Assembly (NCBI RefSeq): GCF_001187845.1
Contig: NZ_CP012160.1
Location: 868,001-932,000, forward strand
Length of the DNA stretch: 64,000 bases
DNA from: Octadecabacter temperatus
GTDB lineage: Bacteria > Pseudomonadota > Alphaproteobacteria > Rhodobacterales > Rhodobacteraceae
Reading direction: 5' to 3'
Position numbers and translations under genes: made by a program. How positions within the stretch are numbered: position 1 is the first letter of the stretch; each line of letters begins with the position of its first letter. The notes below the pieces were generated by a model that was given only the letters and a program-made list of their open reading frames with translations, did not search any database and was not told the DNA's origin. This document shows, piece after piece, positions 41,174 through 51,293 of this stretch.

Positions 41174-42787
41174 ATGACAACACGACCATTGGGTGCGCAG
41201 ATTTCGCACATGTTGAAAGACCGCGGTGTTGATACGATTTTCGGAATTCCGGGGGTCCACAATCAAGAAATGTACCGCGGCATCGAAGAGGCCGGCATCA
41301 CCCATGTTCTTGCACGCCATGAGCAAGGTGCGGGCTTTATGGCCGATGGTTATGCCCGTGCGACGGGTGGTTTCGGTGTATGCTACGTCATCACGGGGCC
41401 AGGTCTATGCAATACTATGACGCCCCTTGGCCAAGCCTATTCCGACAGTGTTTCCGTGCTGTGCCTGTCCAGCTGCCTTGACGATGTCGTGGGCCGTAAG
41501 GGACAGTTGCACCAGATGAAAGACCAAGTTGGGGCTGCTGCGACTGTCTGTGATTGGTCTGAAACCGCGCAGGATGCTAAGACTGCGTACCGCCTGATCG
41601 ATCGCGCATTGAGCGATTTCTCAACAGGTGACCCACGTCCCAAAAACATCAGCGTGCCGATTGCAACGCTGCAAGGCATTGCTGAGCCACATGGAACCGC
41701 GCCATATGGTGTGGGGCGCTTGTTCCCTGATCACAAAGACATTGCGATCACCGCGAATGAGCTGCGCAATGCTAAGAAGCCCATGATCGTCTTTGGCGGC
41801 GGGGCCAAAGGATTGGTTGAGCAGAACCCAGATACAGGTGCCAGCCGAATTGCGCCTCTTCTCAGCCGGATTGCGCCGGCTACGTTCTGCACATTTGCGG
41901 GACGCGGAGTTGTTCCACTCGACTACCCGCTGCACTTCGGCCCGTTCCTGACGCGCCCAGACAGCGCCCGCGTAATCGGTGAGGCGGATCTGGTGATCGT
42001 CATCGGGTCTCAATTGGCTGAAGTAGATATCTGGCGCGAGCACCTTGGCCACACCGCCAAGATGATCCGCGTTGACACCAGCCAAGAAGCACTCACCACT
42101 GATGTGGACGCCTATTTCAACATCCACGCTGATGCGTCCGCTTTTGTTGATGAGCTTTTGGTTGAGCTTGGTGAAACAGAGCAATCTTCCGATTGGTCGT
42201 CCGCAGATGTCGCAAAAACCCGCACCAAATGGCGCAGCGAAGTGGATGCCGAATTCCCCAACATTTTGCCAATCATGGATGTTTTGCGCGACGCAATGCC
42301 GGATGACGCGATGATTTATTCGGATATGACCCAGTTCGCCTACGCGGCAAAAGAATGCTGGGACATGGGCCGCGTTGGGCATTGGCACCACCCATCAGGC
42401 TTTGGTACTTTGGGCTATGCGCTGCCCGCCTCCATTGGTGGGGCAGTTGCACGCAAAGGCAAACCGACCGTCTGCATTCATGGTGATTACGGTATCCAAT
42501 ACACAATTGCCGAACTTGCCACCGCCGTTGAACTGGGCGTTCCACTACCGATCATCATTTGGGACAATGGCAAGCTGGGTGCGATTGAGGACAGCATGGT
42601 CGCCGCACAGATCGCGCCTAATTCAGTGATCCAACGCAATCCTGACTTCTTGGCGCTTGCAAAGGCATATGGGGCAGAGGCGTCTCAACCCGAGACTTTG
42701 GCAGATATCGCGCCAGCCCTAGATGCAGCATTCAAAGCAGACGTGCCGACGATCATTCGCCTCACGCCTGCATTGATTGGAACCTAA
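41174..42787 (+). CDS. Thiamine-diphosphate enzyme of the acetolactate synthase/decarboxylase family
   Basis: The 537-residue protein has the N-terminal Pyr domain (GVDTIFGIPGVHNQEMYRGIEEAGITHVLARHEQGAGFMADGYARATG, catalytic glutamate in HEQ), a central domain with IVFGGGAKG and PFLTRPDSARVIGEADLVIVIGSQL, and the C-terminal cofactor motif GDYGIQYTIAELATAVELGVPLPIIIWDN. The HEQGAGFMADGYAR form and lack of a regulatory partner gene argue against biosynthetic acetolactate synthase. It may be a 5-guanidino-2-oxopentanoate decarboxylase (arginine transaminase pathway) or a related keto-acid decarboxylase, which I cannot decide. It may be co-transcribed with trkH. Confidence 0.85.
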   Translation: MTTRPLGAQISHMLKDRGVDTIFGIPGVHNQEMYRGIEEAGITHVLARHEQGAGFMADGYARATGGFGVCYVITGPGLCNTMTPLGQAYSDSVSVLCLSSCLDDVVGRKGQLHQMKDQVGAAATVCDWSETAQDAKTAYRLIDRALSDFSTGDPRPKNISVPIATLQGIAEPHGTAPYGVGRLFPDHKDIAITANELRNAKKPMIVFGGGAKGLVEQNPDTGASRIAPLLSRIAPATFCTFAGRGVVPLDYPLHFGPFLTRPDSARVIGEADLVIVIGSQLAEVDIWREHLGHTAKMIRVDTSQEALTTDVDAYFNIHADASAFVDELLVELGETEQSSDWSSADVAKTRTKWRSEVDAEFPNILPIMDVLRDAMPDDAMIYSDMTQFAYAAKECWDMGRVGHWHHPSGFGTLGYALPASIGGAVARKGKPTVCIHGDYGIQYTIAELATAVELGVPLPIIIWDNGKLGAIEDSMVAAQIAPNSVIQRNPDFLALAKAYGAEASQPETLADIAPALDAAFKADVPTIIRLTPALIGT

Positions 42788-42789
42788 AC

Positions 42790-44568
42790 TTAGTCGTTCC
42801 AGCAGCTCACAAGAACGGCCATGTCGGCGGCCATCAAAGTCAGGGCTTCTGGGGTCATGTAGGCCACGGATTCGGTTGTCACGACGTTCAGGCCAGCACC
42901 TGTTACGGATGCTATGATCTGGTCGGCATCAACAGAGAATGACACTTCGGGTGGCAATGCCTGCCCGTTGGTCTGCACCTTCGGAAGCAACATCCCCAGA
43001 ACCGCGCCGCCATTGTCATAGACTGGGCCGCCCGCATCACCGGGTTGTGCGTAAATCGATAGGCGTTTTACGTCATCTTCACCGTTCAACCCGCGAATAT
43101 CGGCCAATGTGCCAAACGTCAGGGCAGGGGTCGTCAACACGCCACCGTATGGAAAGCCTGCAACAGCGACTTCGGCTTGAAGACGTGGAACACCTGTTTG
43201 GAACTCAGCAACCGCAGGCGGTGCAAGGCGTGTGGTTGGGCGCAGGATCGCAAGGCCAAGGTTTTCATCTTGATGCACAACAGTCGCCTCATGCTCCATG
43301 CCAAGGGTAATGGAGGTGCATTCACCGATGGCTTCGATTGTCGTCAGGACTTCGCCAGCCCCGTTGATGTAAAACCCAGAACGGTCACGAACGGGCTTAC
43401 GCACAGCAAGACCGGCAACCAGATCAATGGCTTGGTCTTCATCGGGACGCGCAATGGCAGGGTCCAAAACGCCATCAATCGTTGCAAAACTCGCCTGCAT
43501 TTCTGCCAGCACACGGCGGCGGCGTTCATCATCGCCAGCAGGCCAAACGAGCGTGAAGCCTTTGATTTGGTTGTTTTCAAGAACGACGGACGTATAGGAA
43601 TGAACATTCTCGTCAAAGCCTTCGATCTCAAACCCACGGTCACGGCGGGACCGCTCACCTGTTGGCGGGATAATCGCCAGCGTTTGGAGGATTTCATATA
43701 GACCAAACATGCGCGTCTGATCGCCCGGTTGCGAGATCAGCAAAACCTGCGCGGCAACATCACCCGACGCATCAAAACGCGCGAACGGTGGTTCGTATTC
43801 CGCAAATTTCACGACGCCTGTTGGGATTTGCATTTCGATACCTGAAGCATCGTCGCGCACAAGCTGCAGGCCCATGCCGTCTAGGATTGAGTTATATGCG
43901 CCGAGCAACTCGGCACGCTGACCAGTCGTCAAAACGCCAGTCGGCTCATGGTTGTTGGCTTCTTGCCACGCAACCATAGAACGGCGCGTACCACGACCGT
44001 AAGCGCCATCAATCGCGCTGTCGTAAAAGCCAGCCCACTGAAGTGCAGTCTGCAACAGGCGCTTTTGATCACGATCAAGGGCTTGCTCGCTGGCTTGGGC
44101 TTCGCGAAGGGTTTCATCAGGCGTTTGAATGGGGTCGGGTTCTGGAACTGGTTCTGGCTCGACAGCGGCTACAGGCGTTTCCTCGTCCGTTGGCGCTTCA
44201 GTCGCTTGCGGTGTTTCAAGCTCAACAGGTTCCGTTGGGGCTGTTACGCCGACCGGCCAGAACTGCGTGCGGAAGCGACCGCCATCCACGATATAGCTAT
44301 CGGCTGGGATAACACCTGCACGGCGCAACTGGTTCAGTTGGTTGTCGGCGTCTACCGCAGCATAGGGGCCAAGCGCGATACCGTACCATCCACCGGGAAG
44401 GGCGAACCCTGTGACGTCGGGAACACCTGCGGCTGCATATCCGCGTGCTGCGTCCTGTGCGCCGGTCAACGTGCGTTGTGCTTCGATCTGGACCCAAACG
44501 CTTTGTTGGGCTGCTGCCGGAAGCGCCATGAAGATACTAATAATAAGTGCTGATAAAATACGAAGCAT
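42790..44568 (-). CDS. Exported peptidoglycan-binding protein with a degenerate trypsin-like domain
   Basis: The 592-residue protein has a signal peptide (LSALIISIFMALPAAA-Q), a SPOR-like segment (SVWVQIEAQRTLTGAQDAARGYAAAG to WYGIALGPY, residues about 20-70), a proline/glutamate-rich linker, a PG_binding_1 domain (KRLLQTALQWAGFYDSAIDGAYGRGTRRSMVAWQ, about 190-240), and a C-terminal trypsin-like fold. In that fold the usual catalytic positions are replaced: AHxxxxC is EAIGEC, the DLALL aspartate is NLGLAIL, and GNSGGP is GDAGGP. It is therefore probably a non-catalytic scaffold bound to the cell wall. Start at 44568 is chosen for the signal peptide. Confidence 0.85.
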   Translation of the reverse strand: MLRILSALIISIFMALPAAAQQSVWVQIEAQRTLTGAQDAARGYAAAGVPDVTGFALPGGWYGIALGPYAAVDADNQLNQLRRAGVIPADSYIVDGGRFRTQFWPVGVTAPTEPVELETPQATEAPTDEETPVAAVEPEPVPEPDPIQTPDETLREAQASEQALDRDQKRLLQTALQWAGFYDSAIDGAYGRGTRRSMVAWQEANNHEPTGVLTTGQRAELLGAYNSILDGMGLQLVRDDASGIEMQIPTGVVKFAEYEPPFARFDASGDVAAQVLLISQPGDQTRMFGLYEILQTLAIIPPTGERSRRDRGFEIEGFDENVHSYTSVVLENNQIKGFTLVWPAGDDERRRRVLAEMQASFATIDGVLDPAIARPDEDQAIDLVAGLAVRKPVRDRSGFYINGAGEVLTTIEAIGECTSITLGMEHEATVVHQDENLGLAILRPTTRLAPPAVAEFQTGVPRLQAEVAVAGFPYGGVLTTPALTFGTLADIRGLNGEDDVKRLSIYAQPGDAGGPVYDNGGAVLGMLLPKVQTNGQALPPEVSFSVDADQIIASVTGAGLNVVTTESVAYMTPEALTLMAADMAVLVSCWND

Positions 44569-44722
44569 GGCTGTGAAAACGTCCCTAAAATGTCTGGCGA
44601 CTGCAATCCCAACCGCGCGTTCCGCGCTTTTTAACACTCTTGCGACAAAGCGCACGTGGAAAGTGGTCGAAGAATAAGGAAACTTGCAGGCGTACAAAGG
44701 GGATCGCGCTGATTTGCGTACA

Positions 44723-44751
44723 TTGACCCTCGCTCCACAGCGACTTATGCA
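44723..44751 (+). promoter_or_regulatory. Promoter of the glyQ operon
   Basis: TTGACC (44723-44728) and TATGCA (44746-44751) are 17 bases apart, 26 bases upstream of the glyQ ATG, in the gap between divergent genes. Confidence 0.5.
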
Positions 44752-44776
44752 AGCGCCAGCAATACAAGAGGGTCCA

Positions 44777-45706
44777 ATGGCCGATACACCACGCAGTTTT
44801 CAAGAGATTATCCTTCGTCTTCAGTCCTATTGGGCTGCAAAGGGCTGCGCGTTGATGCAGCCTTACGACATGGAGGTTGGCGCAGGAACGTTTCACCCTG
44901 CCACCACGCTGCGTTCATTGGGCGATGTGCCTTGGGCCGCGGCCTATGTTCAGCCTTCGCGTCGCCCAACAGATGGTCGCTACGGTGAGAACCCGAACCG
45001 CTTGCAGCACTACTACCAGTTCCAAGCCCTGATTAAGCCAAGCCCGCCCAACCTGCAGGAGCTGTATCTCGGGTCCTTGGAAGCCATCGGTATCGACATG
45101 GAGATGCACGATATCCGCTTTGTTGAGGATGATTGGGAAAGCCCGACATTGGGGGCTTCTGGCCTTGGCTGGGAAGTTTGGTGTGACGGGATGGAAGTGT
45201 CGCAATTCACTTATTTCCAACAGGTTTGCGGCCATGACTGCCACCCTGTTTCGGGTGAACTGACCTACGGTTTGGAACGCCTTGCGATGTATGTTTTGGG
45301 CGTGGATCACGTGATGGACATGCCGTTCAACGACCCTGATGCGCCGATTGCGCTGACTTACGGTGATGTGTTCAAGCAGGCTGAGCAGGAATACTCGCGT
45401 TTCAACTTTGATATCGCGGACACCGACATTCTGCTCACGCATTTTGAAGATGCGGAACGTGAATGTGCCGCGATTCTGAGCCACGAACACATTGACCCTA
45501 AGAACGGTAATAAAATCGTCATGGCACAGCCCGCCTATGACCAGTGCATCAAGGCCAGCCACCTGTTTAACCTGCTTGATGCACGCGGTGTGATTTCTGT
45601 GACCGAACGCCAAGCCTACATCGGGCGTGTGCGGGCGTTGTCCAAGCTATGTGCCGATGCGTTCCTTCAAACCGCCGCTGGTGGTTTTCAGGAGGCAAGC
45701 GCATGA
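44777..45706 (+). CDS. glyQ: Glycyl-tRNA synthetase alpha subunit
   Basis: The 309-residue catalytic subunit of the tetrameric bacterial GlyRS contains [68 protein letters not shown] and [14 protein letters not shown], the class II motifs of GlyQ. It charges tRNA-Gly with GlyS, encoded two genes downstream. The frame extends upstream, but MADTPRSFQ at 44777 is the family start. It overlaps the following DUF6446 gene as ATGA. Confidence 0.97.
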   Translation: MADTPRSFQEIILRLQSYWAAKGCALMQPYDMEVGAGTFHPATTLRSLGDVPWAAAYVQPSRRPTDGRYGENPNRLQHYYQFQALIKPSPPNLQELYLGSLEAIGIDMEMHDIRFVEDDWESPTLGASGLGWEVWCDGMEVSQFTYFQQVCGHDCHPVSGELTYGLERLAMYVLGVDHVMDMPFNDPDAPIALTYGDVFKQAEQEYSRFNFDIADTDILLTHFEDAERECAAILSHEHIDPKNGNKIVMAQPAYDQCIKASHLFNLLDARGVISVTERQAYIGRVRALSKLCADAFLQTAAGGFQEASA

Positions 45707-46251
45707 ATGCCACGCGCCTCGCAATTCTGGCTATCTTGATTCCTGCCGTTCTTGGCGGTGCATTCATGTATTACAACATTGTCTACGCAGGCTACGCCGA
45801 ACTTACACCAGAGCAGGTTGGAGAAATCCAATTGGTCAGTGTCGTAAGCGGCGAGCCTGAGCCGATTATGTTGGATAATGTAATGGCTATCGACACGGTT
45901 GAAGACGGTGTTCGTATCTCCGGCGCGATTTCGTTCCGCGCTTGTTTCGATGCGCCGCAAAGTCAGGCCATGCTGTCTGAAACCTTTGAAATCATGGGTG
46001 ATCCGGTCCCGTTGACTGCGCCGTCATGGTTTGAATGCTTCAACGCACAAGAAATTGGTAAGGCCTTAGAAGACGGCGAAGCCATCGCGTTCATGAGCGA
46101 AGAAAACATCAGCTTCGGCGTCGATCGTGTCGTCGCTATTATGCCAGACGGCCGCGGCTTTGTCTGGCACCAGCTTAATGCGTGCGGGGAGGCCGTTTTT
46201 GCCGGTGACAACACCCCCGAAGACTGCCCAGAACCGCCGGAGGATTTTTAA
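45703..46251 (+). CDS. DUF6446-type membrane-anchored protein between glyQ and glyS
   Basis: The 182-residue protein begins with a single membrane helix ([24 protein letters not shown], residues about 6-29) with no cleavage site, so its bulk is periplasmic. The soluble part has several cysteines (RACFDA, FECFNA, NACGEA, EDCPEPP), and the pattern [17 protein letters not shown] ... [25 protein letters not shown] matches a Rhodobacteraceae family (DUF6446) known to lie in the gly operon. It starts inside the glyQ stop and glyS begins at the very next base, so all three are co-translated. No function is known. Confidence 0.85.
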   Translation: MNATRLAILAILIPAVLGGAFMYYNIVYAGYAELTPEQVGEIQLVSVVSGEPEPIMLDNVMAIDTVEDGVRISGAISFRACFDAPQSQAMLSETFEIMGDPVPLTAPSWFECFNAQEIGKALEDGEAIAFMSEENISFGVDRVVAIMPDGRGFVWHQLNACGEAVFAGDNTPEDCPEPPEDF

Positions 46252-48477
46252 ATGCCTGACCTGTTAATCGAACTTTTCTCCGAAGAAATCCCTGCACGTA
46301 TGCAGGCCAAAGCCGCCGCTGATTTGCAAAAATTGGTGACCGACGGATTGGTCGAAGCCGGCCTGACGTATGCCGGTGCTGGTGCCTTTTTCACGCCCCG
46401 TCGTTTGGCGCTTTCTGTCGAAGGCTTGAGCGCCGAAAGCCCCGACACACGCGAAGAACGCAAGGGCCCAAAAGTTGGCGCACCAGATGGTGCGATTGAC
46501 GGGTTCTGTCGCGGTGCAGGCGTGTCACGTGACAGCCTTGAAGCACGCGATACGGGCAAAGGCGAAGTCTACTTCGCCGTGATCGAAAAGAAGGGGCGCG
46601 GCGCGCCCGAAATTATTGCCGAAGTGCTCGAAAGCGCGATCCGTAACTTCCCGTGGCCCAAGTCCATGCGTTGGGGTAATGGTGCGTTGAAATGGGTTCG
46701 CCCACTGCATTCCATCATTTGCATTCTCAGTGACGAAGCCGGTGCCGAAGTCGTGGCAATGTCTGTTGATGGCATCAAGTCTGGCAACACGACGTGCGGT
46801 CACCGATTTATGGCACCGGATGAATTTTCTGTAACATCTTTCGAGGATTACGAGGCGAAGCTAAAGCGCGCCAATGTTGTTCTACGTGCTGATGAACGCG
46901 CGGATATGATCTGGTCCGAGGCGTCTAATCAGGCGTTCGCTGCTGGTTTGGAATTGGTCGAAGACAAGGACCTATTGGCTGAGGTCTCGGGCCTTGTTGA
47001 ATGGCCTGTCGTGTTGATGGGCACCATCGCGGATGACTTTTTGTCATTGCCACCTGAGGTGCTGACAGCTTCCATGCGTGAGCACCAAAAGTTCTTCTCG
47101 GTGAAGGATAAGTCGGGCCAAGTTGTGCGGTTCGTAACGGTCGCAAACCGTGAAACCAAAGACCAAGGTGTGACCATTTTGGCAGGCAACCAGAAGGTGT
47201 TGTTCGCGCGTTTGTCGGACGCGAAATTCTTCTGGGAAAACGATCTGCGCGTCGCCAAAACTGGCGGCCAAGAGTGGCTCGATTCACTTGCGAATGTGAC
47301 GTTCCACAACAAGCTCGGGACGGTTGCCGAATTGGTGGATCGCATGGCTTCGCTATCTGCCGAGATCGCGCCAATGGTCGGTGCTGATCCTAAAGACGCG
47401 GCAGAGGCGGCGAAATTCGCCAAGGCCGACCTGAGTTCAGAAATGATTTACGAATTCCCCGACCTTCAGGGTCTGATGGGGCGCTACTATGCCAAGGAGG
47501 CGGGCAAGACTGACGCCGTCGCATTGGCTGCGCAGGAACACTACTCCCCGCTGGGCCCGTCTGATGATGTGCCAAATGCGCCTGTGTCAGTGGCCGTGGC
47601 GCTCGCCGAAAAGATCGACAAGCTGACAGGCTTCTGGGCGATTGATGAAAAACCGACAGGGTCCAAGGATCCGTTCGCGCTGCGTCGCGCAGCCTTGGGC
47701 GTTATCCGATTGGTGCTGGAGAATGGCCTAACCGTTAAGTTGGATCGCTTCATTGACGCCCAATTGGTGCGCCAGAAGGTAAAGGTTTTCGACACGCTGT
47801 CTAACGATGAAGTAACTGAGCTGTTGGAAGAAATCGCCAAGCATGGTGTTTTTGGCGCTGCATTCAAAACGGCGAAAGATTTCTGGAAAGACAAGGATGT
47901 TTCACCATCCCAAGGGTTTAACGACCTTGGCGATGCTGTTCCTGACTTGTCCGTCGATCTGCTTTCTTTCTTCCACGACCGTCTGAAGGTCTACCTTAAG
48001 GACGAGGGCGTTTCCCATGATGCGATCGATGCCTCCCTTGCGATGCCGGGTAACGATGACCTGTTGTTGCTGGTGAATCGCGCTAAAGCATTGGCGGCGT
48101 TCCTGAAGACCGATGACGGTACCAACCTGATCCAAGGGTTTAAGCGCGCCAACAACATCCTGTCCCAAGCGGAAGAGAAGGATGGGGTTGAGTATTCTTT
48201 CGGGGCCGACGTGAAATTCGCAGAAACCGATGAGGAAAAGACGCTGTTTGCGGCGCTGGATGCCGCAGATGCAAAGATTGCGCCTGCGATGGCGGCCGAG
48301 GACTTTGCAACGGCGATGTCCGCTATGGCAGACTTACGTGCGCCGATCGATGCATTCTTTGATGCTGTTCAAATCAACGCGGACAGCGAAGTTTTGCGCC
48401 GTAACCGCCTGAATATGTTGCACCGTATCCGGACAATCTGCCTCAGCGTGGCCGATTTACGAAAGCTTGAGGGTTAA
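46252..48477 (+). CDS. glyS: Glycyl-tRNA synthetase beta subunit
   Basis: The 741-residue protein has the GlyS start MPDLLIELFSEEIPARMQAKAAADLQKLV, KGPKVGAPDGAIDGFCRGAGV, the HD-like region QEHYSPLGPSDDVPNAP and the C-terminal anticodon-binding part FFDAVQINADSEVLRRNRLNMLHRIR. It recognises tRNA-Gly and completes the alpha2beta2 enzyme. Somewhat longer than the 690-residue E. coli protein, as usual in Alphaproteobacteria. Its ATG abuts the DUF6446 stop without overlap. Confidence 0.96.
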   Translation: MPDLLIELFSEEIPARMQAKAAADLQKLVTDGLVEAGLTYAGAGAFFTPRRLALSVEGLSAESPDTREERKGPKVGAPDGAIDGFCRGAGVSRDSLEARDTGKGEVYFAVIEKKGRGAPEIIAEVLESAIRNFPWPKSMRWGNGALKWVRPLHSIICILSDEAGAEVVAMSVDGIKSGNTTCGHRFMAPDEFSVTSFEDYEAKLKRANVVLRADERADMIWSEASNQAFAAGLELVEDKDLLAEVSGLVEWPVVLMGTIADDFLSLPPEVLTASMREHQKFFSVKDKSGQVVRFVTVANRETKDQGVTILAGNQKVLFARLSDAKFFWENDLRVAKTGGQEWLDSLANVTFHNKLGTVAELVDRMASLSAEIAPMVGADPKDAAEAAKFAKADLSSEMIYEFPDLQGLMGRYYAKEAGKTDAVALAAQEHYSPLGPSDDVPNAPVSVAVALAEKIDKLTGFWAIDEKPTGSKDPFALRRAALGVIRLVLENGLTVKLDRFIDAQLVRQKVKVFDTLSNDEVTELLEEIAKHGVFGAAFKTAKDFWKDKDVSPSQGFNDLGDAVPDLSVDLLSFFHDRLKVYLKDEGVSHDAIDASLAMPGNDDLLLLVNRAKALAAFLKTDDGTNLIQGFKRANNILSQAEEKDGVEYSFGADVKFAETDEEKTLFAALDAADAKIAPAMAAEDFATAMSAMADLRAPIDAFFDAVQINADSEVLRRNRLNMLHRIRTICLSVADLRKLEG

Positions 48478-48557
48478 TCCAGAAGTTAAGGATTTCTTAA
48501 GGTTCTCCTTGCCCTGTGGGGGCACCGCACTATGGTGTCCGCCAGGGGGATGCCGCA

Positions 48558-51104
48558 GTGCAGAAAGTCATTACGCTCAAAGATATGTGCCACGTCACCA
48601 AAACCGCGCCGATGGCAGCGGAAGTTCATGGTGGGCGGGCGAAATGTCTGCAGCGTTTGATCCGGCTGGACATGCCTGTGCCAACCACCGTGGCGCTTTC
48701 GTTTGATGCGGTGCGCGCGATTGCGGGTGGTGCGGCGGCTAATCTGCCAGATATTTTACGTCATTTCGGCGAGAACCCGTTGCTGTCGGTCCGTCCGAGC
48801 AGCATGGACCCTGATTGGGGTGGACCGCATGCAATCCTAAATATCGGGTTGAATGACATCAAGCACGCTGAGCTGTGTAAGACGCTGGGTGAAGAAGTCG
48901 CGACCCGACTTTATATGCAATATATTCAGACCTTTGCCGTCGAAGTGGCACGCCTTGACCCAGAGGAATTTTACCTAAGCGATCACCCGTCTGCGGATGC
49001 GTTGCAGGCAATGCTGCACACCTATGAAACCGAAATGGACGCGGAGTTCCCACAGGATGTAGGTGAGCAAATTAACGAAGTGTTGCGATCCATGTCGCGC
49101 ACTTGGGAGGGCACGACAGCGCGGCTGTTACGCCAAGCCAAGGGAGCGCCTGCGGATGCTGGCCTTGGGCTGGTTGTTCAAGAAATGGCGTTGCCAATGG
49201 GTGCAGGGGTTTCGGGGTCTGGTGTGATCCAGTTTGCATCCGGAGTGACAGGCGAAGAGCAGATCAACGGGCGGTTTGTGCCGCAAATGTTGCACGCTGA
49301 AGGTATGCGCGACAACGACCATGCGCTGTTTCTAACACGCGATCCACGCGGCCCGTCGCTTGAAGAAAGCGCGCCAGATGTGTTTCAGCAATTGCTTAAA
49401 TTCGGTGCGATTGCGCGGATAAAGCTGCGCGAGGAAATGGAAATCAAGTTCATCCTGCGTGACGGGGTGCTCACGATTTTGGATGGCATTCGCATTGACC
49501 GATCCAACCGAGCGGCCGTGCGAATTGCGGTCGATCTAGCGGTTTCAGGTGTGATCCCCAAAGAAGAGGCAATCATGCGGGTGAAGCCTGCCGCGCTGTC
49601 AGAATTGTTGCACCGTCAGGTGGACAGCCGTGCTGAACGGGACGTGCTTGTGACAGGTATCGCGGCCAGCCCCGGTGCAGCGTCTGGGCGTTTGGTCTTT
49701 ACGGCGTCCGAAGCGCAAGCAAGCGCATCACGGGGCGAGGCCTGCGTGTTGGTGCGCCGCGAAACCACGCCAGAAGACATTCGCGGCATGCACGCGGCGG
49801 TCGCCGTTGTGACCCTGCGCGGCGGCATAACCAGCCATGCTGCAGTCATCGGGCGGGGCATTGGTTTGCCTTGCATCGTTGGCGCTGCCGATTTGGACGT
49901 GGATGAACGTAAGCGATTGATTTCTGGGCCAGATGGCCGTGTTTTCAAAGCAGGCGACATGGTGACCGTGGACGGTAGCACCGGACAAGTGCTGGTGGGT
50001 GAGCCAAAGATGTTGGAAGCAGCGCTTGATGATGCGTTTCAGACCCTTCTAACCTGGGCGGATGATGTGCGTGACATTGGCATTCGTGCCAATGCGGATA
50101 CTCCTGCAGATGCGCAAACTGCGCGAAACTTTGCGGCCCAAGGTATCGGGCTGTGCCGTACAGAGCATATGTTCTTCGATGGTGATCGTGTTGATTTGAT
50201 GCGCGAAATGATCTTTGCAGACAGCCCTGAAGGGCGTGCTGCCGTGCTTGAGCGGTTGTTGCCGCTCCAACAATCTGACTTTGCGGATATCTTTCAGATT
50301 ATGGATGGGCAGCCGGTTTGCATTCGTCTGTTTGACCCGCCCCTTCATGAATTCCTTCCAGCGGGTAAAGCCGGCATGCGCGAGCTTGCCGACCTTCTTG
50401 ATGTGCCTTTGGCGGAAGTTACCGCGCGGGTCGAAGATTTGACTGAATACAACCCCATGCTTGGGATGCGTGGCGTCCGGTTGGGTATTACCGTGCCCGA
50501 GATTTATGAAATGCAGGCCCGTGCAATTTTCCAGGCAGTCGTGGCTTGTCAGAAAAACGGACGTACTTTGGTGCCGGAGATCATGATCCCGCTCGTAAGT
50601 GCCAAGCGCGAAGTTGAGCTGGTGCAGGCGCATATTGAGGCCGTCGCGGCTTCGGTACACTCTGAATCCGGTGTCGATTTTGAATACCGTTTGGGCGTTA
50701 TGGTTGAAACTCCACGCGCTGCGTTGCGCGCCGAAGACATCGCCGAACATGCCGCCTTTCTGTCGTTTGGGACCAACGACCTTACTCAGATGGCATATGG
50801 GCTGTCGCGTGATGATGCGGGTAAATTCATGTCCGACTATGTGAAATTGCAGGTCTACGAAGAAGATCCGTTCCACACGCTTGATCTGGAAGGCGTCGGT
50901 GAGTTGCTTCAGCTCGGTGCTGAGCGGGGTCGAAAGGGGCGTCCAGACGTGACCTTGTCCATCTGTGGCGAGCACGGTGGCGATACCGCTACAATTGCTT
51001 TCTGCCGCGCACAGGGCTTCGATTACGTGTCCTGTTCACCGTTCCGTGTGCCAGTTGCGCGACTTTCCGCTGCACAGCTTGCACTGACCGACAGGCTGGG
51101 CTGA
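48558..51104 (+). CDS. Pyruvate phosphate dikinase-like protein with degraded ATP-binding domain
   Basis: The 848-residue product aligns throughout with pyruvate phosphate dikinase, including the phosphohistidine loop (LRGGITSHAAV), the PEP-site arginines (GLCRTEHMFF; CIRLFDPPLHEF) and the catalytic cysteine (SICGEHGGD). The N-terminal nucleotide domain is degraded: GGKGANL is GGRAKCL, the VRSGARxSMPGMMDT stretch is VRPSSMDPDWGGPHA, the VAFTRNPSTGE and YGEYLINAQGE motifs are lost, and LQTRNGKR is replaced by LDGIRIDRS. It can plausibly be phosphorylated by PEP but probably not use ATP. The GTG at 48558, with AGGGGGA upstream, is the likely start. It follows glyS after 80 bases. Confidence 0.85.
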   Translation: MQKVITLKDMCHVTKTAPMAAEVHGGRAKCLQRLIRLDMPVPTTVALSFDAVRAIAGGAAANLPDILRHFGENPLLSVRPSSMDPDWGGPHAILNIGLNDIKHAELCKTLGEEVATRLYMQYIQTFAVEVARLDPEEFYLSDHPSADALQAMLHTYETEMDAEFPQDVGEQINEVLRSMSRTWEGTTARLLRQAKGAPADAGLGLVVQEMALPMGAGVSGSGVIQFASGVTGEEQINGRFVPQMLHAEGMRDNDHALFLTRDPRGPSLEESAPDVFQQLLKFGAIARIKLREEMEIKFILRDGVLTILDGIRIDRSNRAAVRIAVDLAVSGVIPKEEAIMRVKPAALSELLHRQVDSRAERDVLVTGIAASPGAASGRLVFTASEAQASASRGEACVLVRRETTPEDIRGMHAAVAVVTLRGGITSHAAVIGRGIGLPCIVGAADLDVDERKRLISGPDGRVFKAGDMVTVDGSTGQVLVGEPKMLEAALDDAFQTLLTWADDVRDIGIRANADTPADAQTARNFAAQGIGLCRTEHMFFDGDRVDLMREMIFADSPEGRAAVLERLLPLQQSDFADIFQIMDGQPVCIRLFDPPLHEFLPAGKAGMRELADLLDVPLAEVTARVEDLTEYNPMLGMRGVRLGITVPEIYEMQARAIFQAVVACQKNGRTLVPEIMIPLVSAKREVELVQAHIEAVAASVHSESGVDFEYRLGVMVETPRAALRAEDIAEHAAFLSFGTNDLTQMAYGLSRDDAGKFMSDYVKLQVYEEDPFHTLDLEGVGELLQLGAERGRKGRPDVTLSICGEHGGDTATIAFCRAQGFDYVSCSPFRVPVARLSAAQLALTDRLG

Positions 51105-51293
51105 TTTTGGATCCTAGGTGTGACTTTGAAAAAGCCAACAGCCGCAAGATGTTGTGGTTCGTTGCTTAGGCTGTGCCTTAACTGCATCGGTGCGGCGGGT
51201 TAGCGCACTGGGTCAGACTCGACGTGCCAGCAACATTCCCTTAAAGGCAAGGCGCTCGCGTGAAGCTCGTCACGTTTTGTCTTGGGGGCAAAT

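Noticed and set aside
50049-50975. 308-codon open frame on the minus strand
   Set aside because: Antisense to the conserved PEP-binding half of the PPDK-like gene.
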